This document shows, in pieces, positions 44,882-57,100 of a stretch of 64,000 bases of DNA. The DNA comes from Nucisporomicrobium flavum (GTDB lineage: Bacteria > Actinomycetota > Actinomycetes > Mycobacteriales > Micromonosporaceae): NCBI RefSeq assembly GCF_016464385.1, contig NZ_JADMLH010000010.1, positions 193,593-257,592 of the forward strand, in the 5' to 3' direction. The translations under genes and the position numbers were made by a program. Every line of letters starts with the position of its first letter. Within the stretch, counting starts at the first letter, position 1. The notes below the pieces were generated by a model. It was not told the DNA's origin. It was given only the letters and a program-made list of their open reading frames with translations, and ran no database searches.

Positions 44882-45229
44882 TCAGTCCGCGTATTCCGCC
44901 GGATCGAAGATTCGGTCCGTGAGCTCCGCCGGGACCCGGGCCAGTCCCGGGCCGCCCGCGTCGAGCCAGTCCGCCACCGCGCCGACGACCCGGTCGTCCA
45001 GGACGTCGCCGAGGTGGACGACGCGGGCGCCGCCCCGGCGGGCGGCGGGGGTCGGGTGCACGACGACCACATTGGACCGCTCGCACACGCGCAGGCATTC
45101 GCTGACGCGTACCCGATGACGCTCCCCCACCGCGCCGCGGATGGCGGCGAGCTGCGCGTCGTGATCGACCCCCGGGTGTTTCTCGCTGCTGCCGCAGCAG
45201 CAGTCGCGGCAGACGGTCAGCGCTCCCAT
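44882..45229 (-). CDS. (2Fe-2S) ferredoxin-like thioredoxin-fold protein
   Basis: 115 residues. Opens LTVCRDCCCGSSEKHPGVDH and contains SECLRVCERSNVVVVHP, a cysteine pattern of [2Fe-2S] thioredoxin-like ferredoxins. The C-terminus (VVHLGDVLDDRVVGAVADWL) also fits that fold. Four nucleotides downstream of panD on the same strand, so likely co-transcribed from the same iron-box promoter. Possibly an electron donor for iron release; function not established. Confidence 0.8.
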   Translation of the reverse strand: MGALTVCRDCCCGSSEKHPGVDHDAQLAAIRGAVGERHRVRVSECLRVCERSNVVVVHPTPAARRGGARVVHLGDVLDDRVVGAVADWLDAGGPGLARVPAELTDRIFDPAEYAD

Positions 45230-45233
45230 CGGG

Positions 45234-45653
45234 TCAATGCACCAGGACCTTGCCGGAGATCTGACCGGTGGCGCCGGGCACCGGCTCGGACGGGTCGGAG
45301 CCGATCCGGACGAGCTCGTTGCGCTCGTCGACGTGCGCGACCCGCGGCCGGTACGCGGCCCGCTCCGCCTCGTCGACCTGCTTGAACGACATGATGATGA
45401 TCAGGTCGCCGACCGAGACGAGCCGGGCGGCCGCGCCGTTGATGCCGATCACGCCGGAGCCCGCGGGGCCCTCGATCACGTACGTCACCAGCCGGGCCCC
45501 GTTGTCGATGTCGACCACGTGGACCTGTTCGCCCTCGACCAGGTCGGCGGCGTCCATGAGGGTCCGGTCGATCGTGATGGAGCCGACGTAGTGCAGGTCC
45601 GCCTGGGTCACGGTAGCGCGGTGGATCTTGCCACCGAGCAGGGTGCGCTGCAT
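45234..45653 (-). CDS. panD: Aspartate 1-decarboxylase
   Basis: 139 residues. Pyruvoyl enzyme that makes beta-alanine from aspartate. The self-cleavage site YVGSITID (Gly-Ser) is intact, with [12 protein letters not shown] before it and [18 protein letters not shown] later. Other pantothenate genes are absent. It is divergent from a siderophore-binding protein with an iron box between them, so here it probably supplies beta-alanine for the siderophore rather than coenzyme A; this is inference. Confidence 0.95.
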   Translation of the reverse strand: MQRTLLGGKIHRATVTQADLHYVGSITIDRTLMDAADLVEGEQVHVVDIDNGARLVTYVIEGPAGSGVIGINGAAARLVSVGDLIIIMSFKQVDEAERAAYRPRVAHVDERNELVRIGSDPSEPVPGATGQISGKVLVH

Positions 45654-45703
45654 GTCTGCGGTCCTTACGGATCGGGCCGGGGCGGTACCCCCGGGCGGGG
45701 AAG

Positions 45704-45722
45704 CAAAGTTAGCCTAACCTAA
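45704..45722. promoter_or_regulatory. Iron box (DtxR/IdeR operator)
   Basis: CAAAGTTAGCCTAACCTAA retains the full right half and core of the 19-bp consensus. It lies 51 bp before panD (minus) and 44 bp before the siderophore-binding lipoprotein (plus), so both directions may be iron-repressed. Confidence 0.85.
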
Positions 45723-45765
45723 TCTGACGGCTCGGCCAACGGATCACCGACCCCCTGGAGACCTC

Positions 45766-46779
45766 ATGACTTCCCGCGTCCACGGCTGGCGACGGGCCCT
45801 CACCGTCGCCGCCGCCGGCCTGCTCGCCGCCACCACAGCCACCGCGTGCACGTCCGATGAGGACACCGCCGCCGCACCCGTGACCTCCGGCTCCGCCGCC
45901 GCCTTCCCCGTGAGCATCGAGCACAAGTTCGGCTCGACGACCATCGAGAAGCAGCCCGAGCGGGTGGTGACCGTCGGCTGGAACGACCAGGACCCGGTGC
46001 TCGCCCTGGGCGTCGTACCGGTCAGCACGCGGGAGTGGTTCACCGAGTACCCGACGTACCCGTGGGTGCAGTCCGCGCTCGGCGGCAAGCAGCTGAGCAC
46101 GTTCTCCGCGGAGCTGAACTTCGAGGCGATCATCAAGCAGCAGCCGGACCTCATCCTCGCGATCTACGAGACGATCTCGAAGGAGACGTACGAGAAGCTC
46201 TCGCAGATCGCGCCGACGGTCATCCAGTCCTCCGCGTACGCCGACGAGCAGACGCCCTGGGACGTGCAGACCCGTACGGTCGGCAGGGCGCTCGGCAAGA
46301 CCGCCGAGGCGGAGGCGCTGGTGGCGAAGGTCAACGCGAAGATCGACGAGGCGAAGCGCGCCAATCCCCAGTTCGCCGGCAGGACGCTCGTGGTCGATTT
46401 CGGTCCCGAGAAGGGCCAGCACTGGCTGATCCCGGCCAAGGACCCGCGCCGGGCGCTGTTCGACGCGCTCGGCTTCACGGCGCAGACCGAGTCGGAGGAG
46501 GTCAGCGAGGAGCGGCTCGACCTGCTCGACCGGGACGTGCTGTTCGTCAACGGTGCGACCAAGAAGGACATGGCGGCCTCACCAGCGTTCGCCCGCCTGA
46601 AGGTGGTCAAGGAGGACCGCACCCTCTACACGTCCTTCTCCACGCCGCTGGGCGGGGCGCTGGCGTACAGCGGGCCGAACGCGTTGCTCTACGCCCTGGA
46701 CGTCCTCGTGCCGCAGCTGCGCAACGCGACGGATGGCGACCCGGCGACGGCGGTCACGGACCTGTCCGCGGTCGCCTGA
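45766..46779 (+). CDS. Ferric-siderophore ABC transporter substrate-binding lipoprotein
   Basis: 337 residues. Lipobox ATTATAC, then the FecB/FhuD (TroA-like) fold: SIEHKFGSTTIEKQPERVVTVGWNDQD (first strand block, in parts), LNFEAIIKQQPDLILAIYETISKETYEKLSQIAPTV, and YSGPNALLYALDVLVPQL at the end. Captures the ferri-siderophore. The permease and ATPase are not in the window. Expressed from the iron-box region shared with panD. Confidence 0.94.
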   Translation: MTSRVHGWRRALTVAAAGLLAATTATACTSDEDTAAAPVTSGSAAAFPVSIEHKFGSTTIEKQPERVVTVGWNDQDPVLALGVVPVSTREWFTEYPTYPWVQSALGGKQLSTFSAELNFEAIIKQQPDLILAIYETISKETYEKLSQIAPTVIQSSAYADEQTPWDVQTRTVGRALGKTAEAEALVAKVNAKIDEAKRANPQFAGRTLVVDFGPEKGQHWLIPAKDPRRALFDALGFTAQTESEEVSEERLDLLDRDVLFVNGATKKDMAASPAFARLKVVKEDRTLYTSFSTPLGGALAYSGPNALLYALDVLVPQLRNATDGDPATAVTDLSAVA

Positions 46780-46985
46780 CCCCGTACGGGTGAATCGGCC
46801 GGCGGCGGGAATCGGCACATATGAAGCCCAAACCTCAGCCCAGCGCATCGACCTCGGCCGTTCGGTTGAAATCCCTGGTCACTCGGCCGCAGCCAGGGTC
46901 ATCGAGCGCGTTGTATGGTCGGCGGCGCCTGCGACATCCGCCGGGAGCTCCCCCTCCCGAGCGCCCGACGAACGAGGACGGACAC

Positions 46986-48104
46986 GTGTCGAAAGCTCAC
47001 CGTGGTCTGATGGCGGCCGGCCTGGCCGCCGCAGTGGTCGGCTCGATGGGAGTCGTGTGGACGCTCGGCGCGGACGCCGCCGAGAGCCCGGACCCGAGCG
47101 CGCCCGCCGCCGCATCAGCCGTGGAGGCCGACGACCCGGGCACGCCGGCCCGGGCGGACGAGCCGAGCCCGCCGCCCCTGCTGCCGTGGGGTGAGGCCCC
47201 CTCCTCCGCCAAGAAGGCGCCCGTCGGTGCCGACAGCGCCACCGTGACGGCGACCGGTGCGGACGCGGCGCCGGTCAACGCGTCGCACACCCCCGTCGCC
47301 GGGTACGGGCCGAAGGGCCGCACCGGCCCCTCCGGTTCGCTCAAGCGCGAGCGCACCGCCGGGGCGAAGACGGCCGCCCCGGCGCCCGCGGAGGTCACCG
47401 CCGCCGGCACTCCCACCACGACGGCCGCCGCGGCCAGCGACTGGAACTACTTCTACTCGGGCGCCCGGCAGATCGAGACCTCCGACGGCGGCTGGGCGAA
47501 CCTGGACATCCGCAAGCCGTGGCTGAGCGCGAACGACGCGCACACGCTCGCCGAGATCTCGGTGCAGTCGGCCGACAGCAAACAGATCGTCGAGGTCGGC
47601 TGGACCATCGACCGGAAGCTGAACAAGGACGACGATCCGCACCTGTTCGTCTACTACTGGAAGGACAAGACCCGCACCTGCTACAACAAGTGCGGTTTCA
47701 CGTCCAAGAGCGACAACGTCAAGCCCGGTGACACGCTGCCGACGGGCACGACGAAGCGCTTCGGCATCCAGCACTTCGACGGCGTGTGGTGGGTCGCGTA
47801 CGACTCCGAGTGGCTCGGTTACTTCGACGACAGCCTCTGGGACGGCCGCTACACCAAGTCCGGCATGGTGCAGTTCTTCGGCGAGGTGGCCGCCCTCAAC
47901 ACCAAGCCGTGCACCGACATGGGCAACGGGCAGCACGGCACCAGCAAGACGGCCCTGACGTTCGGCACGATCTCGCTGACCAACGTCCAGGTGCCGGTGA
48001 AGGTGGACCTGATGGACGACACGAACGCCGAGTTCTACACCTCCGCCAGGGCGGAGACCGAGGGCAACAGGAACTTCCGGTACGGCGGTCCCGGCAACTG
48101 CTGA
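46986..48104 (+). CDS. Secreted neprosin-like protein
   Basis: 372 residues from GTG 46986 (GAGGAC upstream). Signal peptide (LMAAGLAAAVVGSMGVVWTLGADAA), then about 110 residues of Pro/Ala/Thr-rich linker, then a domain that matches neprosin-type repeats: VEVGWTIDRKLNKDDDPHLFVYYWKDK, CYNKCGF, RFGIQHFDGVWWVAYDSEWLGYF and VQFFGEVAAL, followed by CTDMGNG. Plant neprosins are prolyl endopeptidases; whether the bacterial protein is a protease is unknown. Not obviously a siderophore gene. A hairpin terminator follows. Confidence 0.8.
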   Translation: MSKAHRGLMAAGLAAAVVGSMGVVWTLGADAAESPDPSAPAAASAVEADDPGTPARADEPSPPPLLPWGEAPSSAKKAPVGADSATVTATGADAAPVNASHTPVAGYGPKGRTGPSGSLKRERTAGAKTAAPAPAEVTAAGTPTTTAAAASDWNYFYSGARQIETSDGGWANLDIRKPWLSANDAHTLAEISVQSADSKQIVEVGWTIDRKLNKDDDPHLFVYYWKDKTRTCYNKCGFTSKSDNVKPGDTLPTGTTKRFGIQHFDGVWWVAYDSEWLGYFDDSLWDGRYTKSGMVQFFGEVAALNTKPCTDMGNGQHGTSKTALTFGTISLTNVQVPVKVDLMDDTNAEFYTSARAETEGNRNFRYGGPGNC

Positions 48105-48119
48105 CCGTCGGACGTTCAC

Positions 48120-48152
48120 GACAGGGGCGGTCCTTCGCGGGCCGCCCCTGTC
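48120..48152. terminator. Bidirectional hairpin terminator
   Basis: A perfect 11-bp stem (GACAGGGGCGG, 48120-48130 with 48142-48152) with an 11-nt loop separates the convergent neprosin-like gene and the NRPS gene. Confidence 0.85.
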
Positions 48153-48158
48153 GCCGTG

Positions 48159-51100
48159 TCAGGTGCCGAGAGCGGGCGCGAGCAGCGGGCCGAGCTTCTC
48201 CAGCGTCGCCGGGTCCAGCAGCTCCGAGTGCGCCACGGGCAGCTCATGAACCTCGAGGCCGGCGGTGAACGGGCGCCACGCGGGTGCGGCCGGTCCGGCG
48301 AAGCCCTGCTCCGGCACGGTGGCCTCGACGAAGAAGACGTTCCCCGGGTACGCGGGCAGCTCGGCGTCCGCCATCAGCGCGTCGGCGGCGAGGTAGCTCT
48401 CCAGCACCCGCCCGATCTGCTCGTCGGTGAGGGCGGCCACGGCACCCCCGCAATCCCGGACGAACGCGACCGCCTCCGGCAGCGTCAGCTCGCCCGGAAC
48501 CGTGTAGCCCATCTCGGTCAGCAGGGCCGCCACCGTGGACGCCCCGGCGCCGTCGCGGCGGGCGTCGAGCATGCCCACGAACGTCACCTCGCGGCCGCGG
48601 GCGTGCAGGTCGGCCGCCATGGCGAGGGCGACGGCACCGCCGAAGGACCAGCCGAGCAGGCGGACCGGCCCGGCCGGCCACGCGGCCTCGACCCGGTCGG
48701 CGTGCGCGGCGGCCAGCGCGGTCAGGGACGCCGGCCGGTCCCCGCCGGAGAGCAGCGGCGACTGCAGGCCGATCAGGGGTACGCCGAGATGCCGCTGGAG
48801 CCCGGCGAACTGCCAGCTCAGCCCGCTCGCCGGGGCCACGCAGAACAGCGGCGGCCCGTCGCCCGCGGCAAGGTGGAGGACCGGTGCGAGCGCGTCGCCG
48901 GGCGGGGCGTCCCCGGCCAGCAGCCGCGCCACTCCGGCAACGGTCGGTGCCGTGAACAGCCGGGACACCGGGATCTCCGCGCCCAGCTCCTCCCGCAGGG
49001 CGGTGGCCAGCCGTACGAGCAGCAGCGAATGCCCGCCGAGCGCGAAGAAGTCGTCGTCGGCGCCCACCGCCGCGACCCCGAGCACCCGGGCGACGATCCG
49101 CGCCACCGCCTCCTCCGTCCGTGACCGTGGCGCGGTGGAAGTGACCGCCGCGACGCCGGCCGCGGGCAGCGCGTTGCGGTCGACCTTGCCGTTCGGGGTG
49201 AGCGGCAGCTCGTCGAGGACCTGGCACACCGCGGGGATCATGTAGCCGGGCAGCGCCGACTCGAACAGCGCAGCCAGCGACGCCCGGGAGAACCGCGGGG
49301 TCGTGGTCACGTACGCGATCAGCCGGTCCCCGCGCGCGACCACGACGGCCCGGGTGACGTCCGGGTGGGACAGGGCGACCGCCTCGATCTCGCCCAGCTC
49401 GATGCGGAAGCCGCGGACCTTCACCTGGTGGTCGGTGCGCCCGAGGTAGTCCAGGCGCCCATCGCGCCATCGGGCGAGGTCCCCGGTGCGGTACAGCCGG
49501 CCGGGGCCGTACGGGTCGGCGACGAACCGGGACGCGGTCAGCCCCGGCCGCCCGAGGTAACCCCGGGTGACCTGGGCGCCGCCGAGGTACAGCTCCCCCG
49601 CCACCCCGGGCGGTACGGGCTCCAGCCACTCGTCGAGCACGTGGGCGGTGGTGCCGGGCAACGGGCGGCCGATCGAGCCGTCCCAACCGGCGTCCACCTG
49701 CTCGGCGGTGGCCCACACGGTGACCTCGGTGGGGCCGTACAGGTTGACGACCGCGGCGGCGCGCTCGTGCAGGGCCCGGGCGAGCGGGACGGGCAGCGCC
49801 TCGCCGCCGACGAGCGCCCGGACGCCGGACAGGTCCACGTCGGACGCCTCCAGCAGCGCCGCCCAGAGCGACGGCGTCGCCTGCATCGCGGTGATCCGCT
49901 CGGTCTCCAGCAGCCGGGCCAGCAGCAGCGGGTCGCGTACCTGCTCGGGGGTGGCGAGAACGATCGTGCCGCCCGCGCGCAGCGTGCCGAGCAGTTCCAG
50001 CACCGAGATGTCGAAGGACAGCGTCGTCACCGCCAGCAGGCGTTCGCCGGGTTCCAGCGGGAGCGCGGCCAGGAACGCCTCGCGATCGCGGTGGGTGACG
50101 ACGACGCCCTTGGGACGCCCGGTGGATCCGGAGGTGTAGATGACGTACGCGGCGGTGCCCGGGTGCGGGGTCACCTCCGGCGCGGGCGCCGGGGCGACGC
50201 CGGCGAGGAAGGACTCGTCGATGATCACAGCGGGCCGCGCGTCCTCGATCATGAGCTGCCGCCGGGCCTGCGGGAAGGCGGGGTCCAGCGGAAGGTAGGC
50301 GGCGCCGGCCTTGCCCACGCCCAGCACCGCGACGACCAGGTCGGCCGAGCGCGACAGGTGGATGCCGACGATGCTCTCCGGCCCGGCACCCCGGGCGGCG
50401 AGCGCCGCGGCCACCGCGTCCGAGGCCCGGTCGAGGTCCGCGTACGTGTATCGATGCCCGTCGGCGACCAGCGCGACATCGTCCGGCCGCGCGACCGCCG
50501 GGGAGCCGGCCGGCGTGACCGGCTGCCGGTCCAGCTCGGCGAGGTCCGCGGGCGTGAGCACCGGCACCCGGGAGACGGGGACGGACGGGTCTTCGGCGAC
50601 CGCAGCGAGCAGCACGCCGAGGCGGTCGAGCAGCCGGGACGCCGTGGCGCCGGCGAACCGGGCCGCGTCGTACTCGCAGGTGACCTCGAGGCCGTCGGCG
50701 CCGCCGTCGACGAACGTGACGTTGAGGTCCACCTTCGGATCGGCGGCGAACCCGGGCGCCTCCAGCAGGGGCAGACCCAGCAGCGGGCCGTCGCCGCCGG
50801 GCCGCGGGAAGTAGCCGATCATCACCTGGAACAGCGGGTTGCGACCCGGCACCCGCGGCGGGTTGACGAGCTCCACGACCTGCTGGAACGGCACGTCCGC
50901 GTGCTCGTACGCGGCCAGGTCGGCGGCGCGCACCCGGCGCAGCAGCTCGGCGAAGCTCGGCGCGCCGGACAGGTCGGCGCGCAGCACGACGGTGTTGACG
51001 AAGAACCCGACGAGGTCGTCCAGGGCGGCGTCGCCGCGGCCGGAGGTGGGGCTGCCGATCGGGATGTCGGTGCCGGCGCCGTGCCGGTGCAGCAGCGTGG

Positions 51101-54100
51101 CGAGGGCGGCGTGCAGCGCCATGAACAGGCTCGCCGACTCCGCCGCGGCGAGGTCCCGCAGCTTCTCGGCGAGCGCGGCCGGCAGGGTTGTCGTGACCAC
51201 CCCGGCCGGGCTGCGGGTGGCCGTACGCGGCCCGTCCGCGGGCAGGCTGATCTCGTCGGGCAGGCCGCGCAGGGCGTCGCGCCAGAAGTCGCCGGACGGC
51301 TCGGGCAGCGCCAGGACGTAGTCGGCGTACTGCACCGGCAGCGGCGCCCAGCCCGGGGCGTGACCCGCGAGACGTGCGGCGTACGCGGTGTCGAGGTCGC
51401 GCAGCAGCGGCCGGTCGGACCACTCGTCCATGGCGATGTGGTGCAGCACGAGCGCGAGCACGCTCGTGGCGCCCTCGTCGATCACGGCGGCCCGGATCGG
51501 CAGGTCGGCGGCCAGGTCGAACGGGCGCGCGACCAGGTCGGAGACGGTCGTGCCGGTCTCCACCGGGACCGCCGGCGGCGGCGGGAGGATGTGCTGCGCG
51601 GACGAGCGGATCACCGTGCGCAGCACCTCGTGGCGGGCCACCACGTCCGCGAGGGCCCGGGACAGGGCGGTCAGGTCGGGGTGCCCGCCGAGCCGGACGA
51701 GCAGCGGGTAGGTGTAGGCGCTCGAGCCGGGATCGAGCTGGTCGAGCAGCCACAGCCGCTGCTGCGCCGGCGAGAGCGGCAGGACCTCGGGCCGCTGCCG
51801 GGCGGTCAGGGCGGCACGCGCCGGGCCGGTGGTGGCCCGGGCGAGGCGTTCGGGCGTACGCGCATCGAACAGCGCCCGCAGCGTCAGGTCGCCGCCGAGT
51901 TCCGTACGCACCCGGCCGAGCAGCCGCAGGGCGGTCAGCGAGTGCCCGCCGGCGTCGAAGAAGTCGTCCTCCACGCCGAACGACGGCAGGCCCAAGACCT
52001 CGGCGAAGAGGTCGCAGAGACGGCGTTCCCGGTCGTCGGCGGGCGGCCGCGACGACGTCGCCACGGGCGTGGCGGCCGGCAGCGCGGCGGTGTCGAGCTT
52101 GCCGTTGACGGTCAGCGGCAGCCCGTCGAGCACCCCGTACAGGCTGGGGACCATGTAGGACGGCAGCCGGTCAGCCACCGCGGCCCGGACGTCCGCGGGT
52201 CTTGTCTCGCCGACGAGATAGGCGTGCAGCTGTCCGTCGCGCGCCACCACCGCCGCCTGCCGCACGCCGGGCACCGCCGCGACCGCGGACTCGACCTCGC
52301 CGAGCTCGATCCGGTAGCCGCGGATCTTCACCTGGTCGTCGCTGCGCCCGAGGAAGTCCAGGTTGCCGTCCGGACGCTCGCGGACGAGGTCGCCCGTGCG
52401 GTAGAGCCGGGTGCCGTCCGGCCCGGCGACGAACCGCGAGGCCGTGAGCCCCGGACGGTTCAGGTAGCCGCGGGCCAGCCCGGCGCCGCCGATGTAGAGC
52501 TCACCGATGACACCGGGCGGTACGGCACGCAGCCAGCCGTCGAGGACGTACGCGGTGGTGTTGAAGATGGGCTTGCCGACCGTGGGCGTCGGGCTGTCCA
52601 TCGTGCCCGCGCCCAGGGTGTTGATCGTGTACTCCGTGGGGCCGTACAGGTTGTAGCCGATCCCGCCGAGCCGCGACCAGACGGCGTCGCTGACCGCCTC
52701 GCCGCCGAGCAGCACCAGGCAGGGCCGGTGGTCGCCGTCGAGCAGCCCCTCGTCCAGCAGCGCCTGCGCGTAGGTGGGCGTCACGTTGATGACGTCGACC
52801 CGGTGCTCGGCGCAGTACGCGACCAGCGCCCGCCCGTCGCGCCGCAGCTCCTCGTCGGCGATGTGCACGTGGTGCCCCTCGACCAGCCACAGCAGCTCCT
52901 CCCACGACATGTCGAAGGAGAAGCTGACCGTGTGCGCGATCGTGAGGATCCGCCCGCCGGCCGCGGCCACCGTGGGCCCGAAGATCTCGGCGCGATGGTT
53001 GAGCTGCATGTTCGTCAGCCCCCGGTACGGCGTGACGACACCCTTCGGCCGACCCGTCGACCCCGAGGTGTAAATAACGTACGCAGGATAGTCCGGATGT
53101 ACCGACGTTACTACCGGCCCACCATCCACGGCCAGCCCGTCCAACGAAGACACCACCAGCAACGGCTGGGCGTCCTCGATCATCACCTGCCGCCGCTCAG
53201 CCGGCAGATCCAGATCCAACGGCAGGTACGCCGCCCCCGCCCGCAACACCGCGAACAGGGCGACCACCATGTCGATGCCCCGCGGCAGCGCCAACCCGAC
53301 GATCTTCTCCGGCCCGGCCCCACGCGCGATCAGCCCACGCGCCACGGCGTCGATCCGGGCGTCCAGCTCGGCGTAGCTGAGCGTGGTGCCGTCGTGGGTG
53401 AGCGCGTCGGCGTCCGGCGTACGGGCCGCCTGCTCGGCCAGCATGTCCGCGATCGTGACCGCCGGGATGCCGGCCACGACACCGGTCCGCGGCGCGGGCG
53501 TGGGCAACTCGATCGATGCGACGCTCGCCTCCGCGTCGAAGCCGGTGAGTACCGCGTGCAGCCGGTCCAGCAGGGACTGCGCCTGCTCGGCCGGAACCAC
53601 GTCAGGCCGGTACTCGAGCCGGACGCACAGCGCCCGCCCCGGAGTGGCCACCCAGGTCAGCGGGTAGTGGGTGGCGTCGACCGCCTCGACGCCCACGATG
53701 CCGTGCTCGGCCTCCAGGTCGTCGAACGTGTCGTCGGCGAGGAAGTTCTGCAGCACGTACAGGCTGTCGAAGAGCGGGCCGCGACCCACCGCGCGCTGGA
53801 TGTCGCCCAGGCCGACGTACTCGTGGGCCATCAGGTCGAGGCGCTCGGCCTGGACCCGCCGCAGGACGTCGCCGACCCGCTCGGCCGCGTCCAGGGTGAC
53901 GCGCTGCGGCACGGTGTTGAGGAAGACGCCGACGACCTCCTCGATGCCGTCCAGCTCGGTCGGGCGCCCGGCCACGGTGGTGCCGAAGACCGCCTCGGAC
54001 CGGCCGGACGCGTGGCCGAGCACGATCCCGAGCGCGGTGCTCAGCACGGCGTTGAGCGTCACCCCGGCCGAGCGGGCCTGCTCGGTCAGGTGCGCGGTCT

Positions 54101-57100
54101 CCTCCTCGGTGAACCGCACGGCGAGGCTGCGGGCGAGGACCGGATTGGTGCCGGCCGCCTCCGGGTGGAGGATCGTCGGTTCCGCCCCGGCCAGGGCATC
54201 GGCCCACGCCCGCAGGGACGCCGCGGTGTCCTGCCGGTCGATCCACGCGAGGTAGTCGGTGAAGCTCGCGCTCCTGTGCGGTACGGGCCGGCCGGCGTAC
54301 GCGCCGAACAGGTCCCGCAGCACCAGTTCCCGCGACCACCCGTCCCACAGCAGCAGGTGGTACGTGAACAGCAGCCGGTCCCGCCCGCCCGGCAGCCGTA
54401 CGACGGTGAGGCGCGCGAGGGGCGGCTCGGCGAGGTCGAACGGCCGGCTCCGGTCGGCGGCCATCACCGCGTCGAGGTCGGCCGGATCCTCGATCACCTC
54501 GACGGTCACCGGGACCGAACGGCGCAGCAGGGCGACCGGCCTCTCCCGGCCGGCGTCGGTGAACGCCAGCCGGGCGGCCGGGTTGGCGTCGAGCACGGCC
54601 GCGAAGGCGCGTTCCAGCGCGGGCACGTCGAGGCGGTGGTCCACGTCGAACGCGTTCTGCGCGATGTAGACGTCCGCGTCACCGGCCAGCCTCGCCTGGA
54701 AGAACAGGCCCTCCTGCAGCGGGGACAGCGGCCACTCCCGCTCGTCGGCCGGGGCCAGCGCGGCGGCCCAGCCGTCGGCGATCGAGCGGGTGGCGTCCAG
54801 CCCCAGACCCTCGTCGGCGTACGTGAGCACGGCCCGCAGCTCGCCGCCGACCGCCGCCACGTTGATCTCCAGCAGGTACGGCGTCCCGAGGTCGTCGTCG
54901 GGGCGTACCCGGACGTCCGCCTCCTCGTCCGCGCCGAACCTGCCCAGGTAGTTGAAGAGCACCTGCGGGGTCCCGAGCCGGGCCAGGGCCGCGGCGGCGC
55001 GCGGGTTCAGGTAGCGCAGGAGGCCGTACCCGAGCCCGTCGCCCTGCGGCAGCTCCGGCAGCCGGACCGGGGCGATCGAGGTGAACCAGCCGACCGTACG
55101 GGTCAGGTCCGCGTCCCGAATCGGCTCGCGGCCGTGCCGTTCCAGGTCCACGACCAGCTCGGCCTCCTCGCCCCGCCAGCGGTTCACGGCGGCGTGCAGC
55201 GCGGTGAGCAGGGTGGCGGTGACGTCGCCGGTGAGCACCGCCGGGTCGACCGGGAAGCGGAGCTCGTGGTCCCGGGTCTGCCCGACGGTCAGCCCGAACG
55301 TCACCGCGTCCGGCTTCAGCTCCGCGCCCGGGGCGAGCGTCCGCTGCCAGTGCGGGAACTCCGCCAGGCGCGCGGCGGTGCCGGCCTCCTCGGTGAGCGT
55401 ACGGGCGAACGACCGCAGCGACGTCCCGGCGGGTTCCAGCTCGCGGCCTTCGTACGCCTGCCACAGGTCCTCGCCGAGGATCTGCCACGAGACACCGTCG
55501 ACGACCAGGTGATGCGCGATCAGCAGCAGGCGGTCCTGGTCCGCGAGGAAGACGGCTTCGAGGACGCGGCCGGCATCGGGGTCGAGCCGGCCCACCGCCG
55601 CCTCGGCCTCCCGCCGGATCAGCTCGGGGTCGACGCCGTCCACTGTGGTCAAAGTGACCGACCCGGTCGCCCGCACCTCCTGCGACCACAGCATCGGCGC
55701 CGGGCGGCTCAACGTGAGCCGGAGCGCGTCGTGGTGGGCGACGAGCCGGTCCAGCGCGGCCCGCAGCCGGGCAGCCGTCGCACCCGGCGGCGTCCGCAGC
55801 ACGTTCGCCTGGTGCAGCCGGTTGATGCCGCCGCCCAGCTCGGCGAGCCGGTGCACGATCGGTAGCAACGCGACCTCGCCCACGCCGTCGGCCGCCTTCG
55901 CCGGTGCGCCGGACTTCTCCGGCACGGATGCCAGCGCGGCCGGGGTGCGCTTGAGGAACACGTCGCGCGGTGACAGTTTGATGCCGCTGCGCTTGGCCCG
56001 GTTCACCAGCTGGATCGCGACGATGCTGTCGCCGCCCAGGGCGAAGAAGTCGCCGTCCGCCGGGACCCCGTCCAGGCCCAGCACCTCGGCGAACAGCTCG
56101 CGCAGCGCGGTGACCGCCGGGCTCTCCCCCGCCGCCTCGACCGGCGCGGCGACGGTCCGGGCCGGGGCCGGCAGGGCGGCGCGGTCGAGCTTGCCGTTGA
56201 CGGTCAGCGGCAGGGCGTCGAGGGTCACGAACGCCGCCGGGACCATGTAGTCCGGCAGCACGGAGGCCAGGTGCGCGCGGATCGCGTCCAGGTCCGGGCG
56301 GCTGCCGGCCCGGGCCACGAGGTACGCGACCAGCCTGCCGTCGCGGACCACCACGGCCGCGTTCGCGATGCCGGGCAGCGCCAGCAGCGCCGCCTCGATC
56401 TCGCCCGGCTCGATGCGGTAGCCGCGGACCTTCACCTGCTGGTCCGAGCGGCCCAGGTAGACCAGCTCGCCGTTCTCCCAGCGGGCCAGGTCGCCGGAGC
56501 GGTAGAGGCGGCCGGGGCCGTACGGGTTCGCGACGAACCGCGACGCGGTCAGCGCCGGGCGGTCCAGGTAGCCGCGGGCCAGCTGGGCGCCGGCCACGTA
56601 CATCTCGCCGGTCACCCCCTCCGGCACCGGCTGCAGGTACGCGTCGAGCACGTGGACGGCCAGCCCGGGCAGCGCGCCGCCGATGACGCTGGGCCGGGTC
56701 ACGTCCGGGGGGTCGAGCTCGCGGAACGACACGTGCACCGTGGTCTCGGTGATGCCGTACATGTTGACCAGCACGGGGCCGGCGTTGCGCTCGTACCAGG
56801 GGGCGAGGCGGGACGGGTCGAGGGCCTCGCCGCCGAACACGACGTAGCGCAGCGGCAACCGGTCGGGCTCGGCCGCGTCCGCCTCGATCAGCGGGTAGAA
56901 CGCGGACGGGGTCTGGTTGAGGACGGTCACCCTCTCGTCGCGCAGCAGCGCCCGGAACCGCTGCGGGTCGCGGGCGACGTCGTGCGGGACGAGCACGAGG
57001 CGACCGCCGTGCAGCAGCGGGCCCCACAGCTCCCACACGGAGAAGTCGAACGCGTACGAGTGGAACATCGTCCAGACGTCGTCCGCGCTGAAGTCGAACG

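Noticed and set aside
50550-51790. C5 as an inactive condensation domain (HHIAMDE, Gly to Glu)
   Set aside because: Both histidines and the Asp are present; variation at the Gly position alone is not sufficient evidence of inactivity.
49365-55865. Very long open frame (about 2166 codons) antisense to the NRPS
   Set aside because: Compositional shadow of a GC-rich gene; low-complexity Arg/Gly/Pro protein, no domain, while the minus strand encodes clear NRPS domains.
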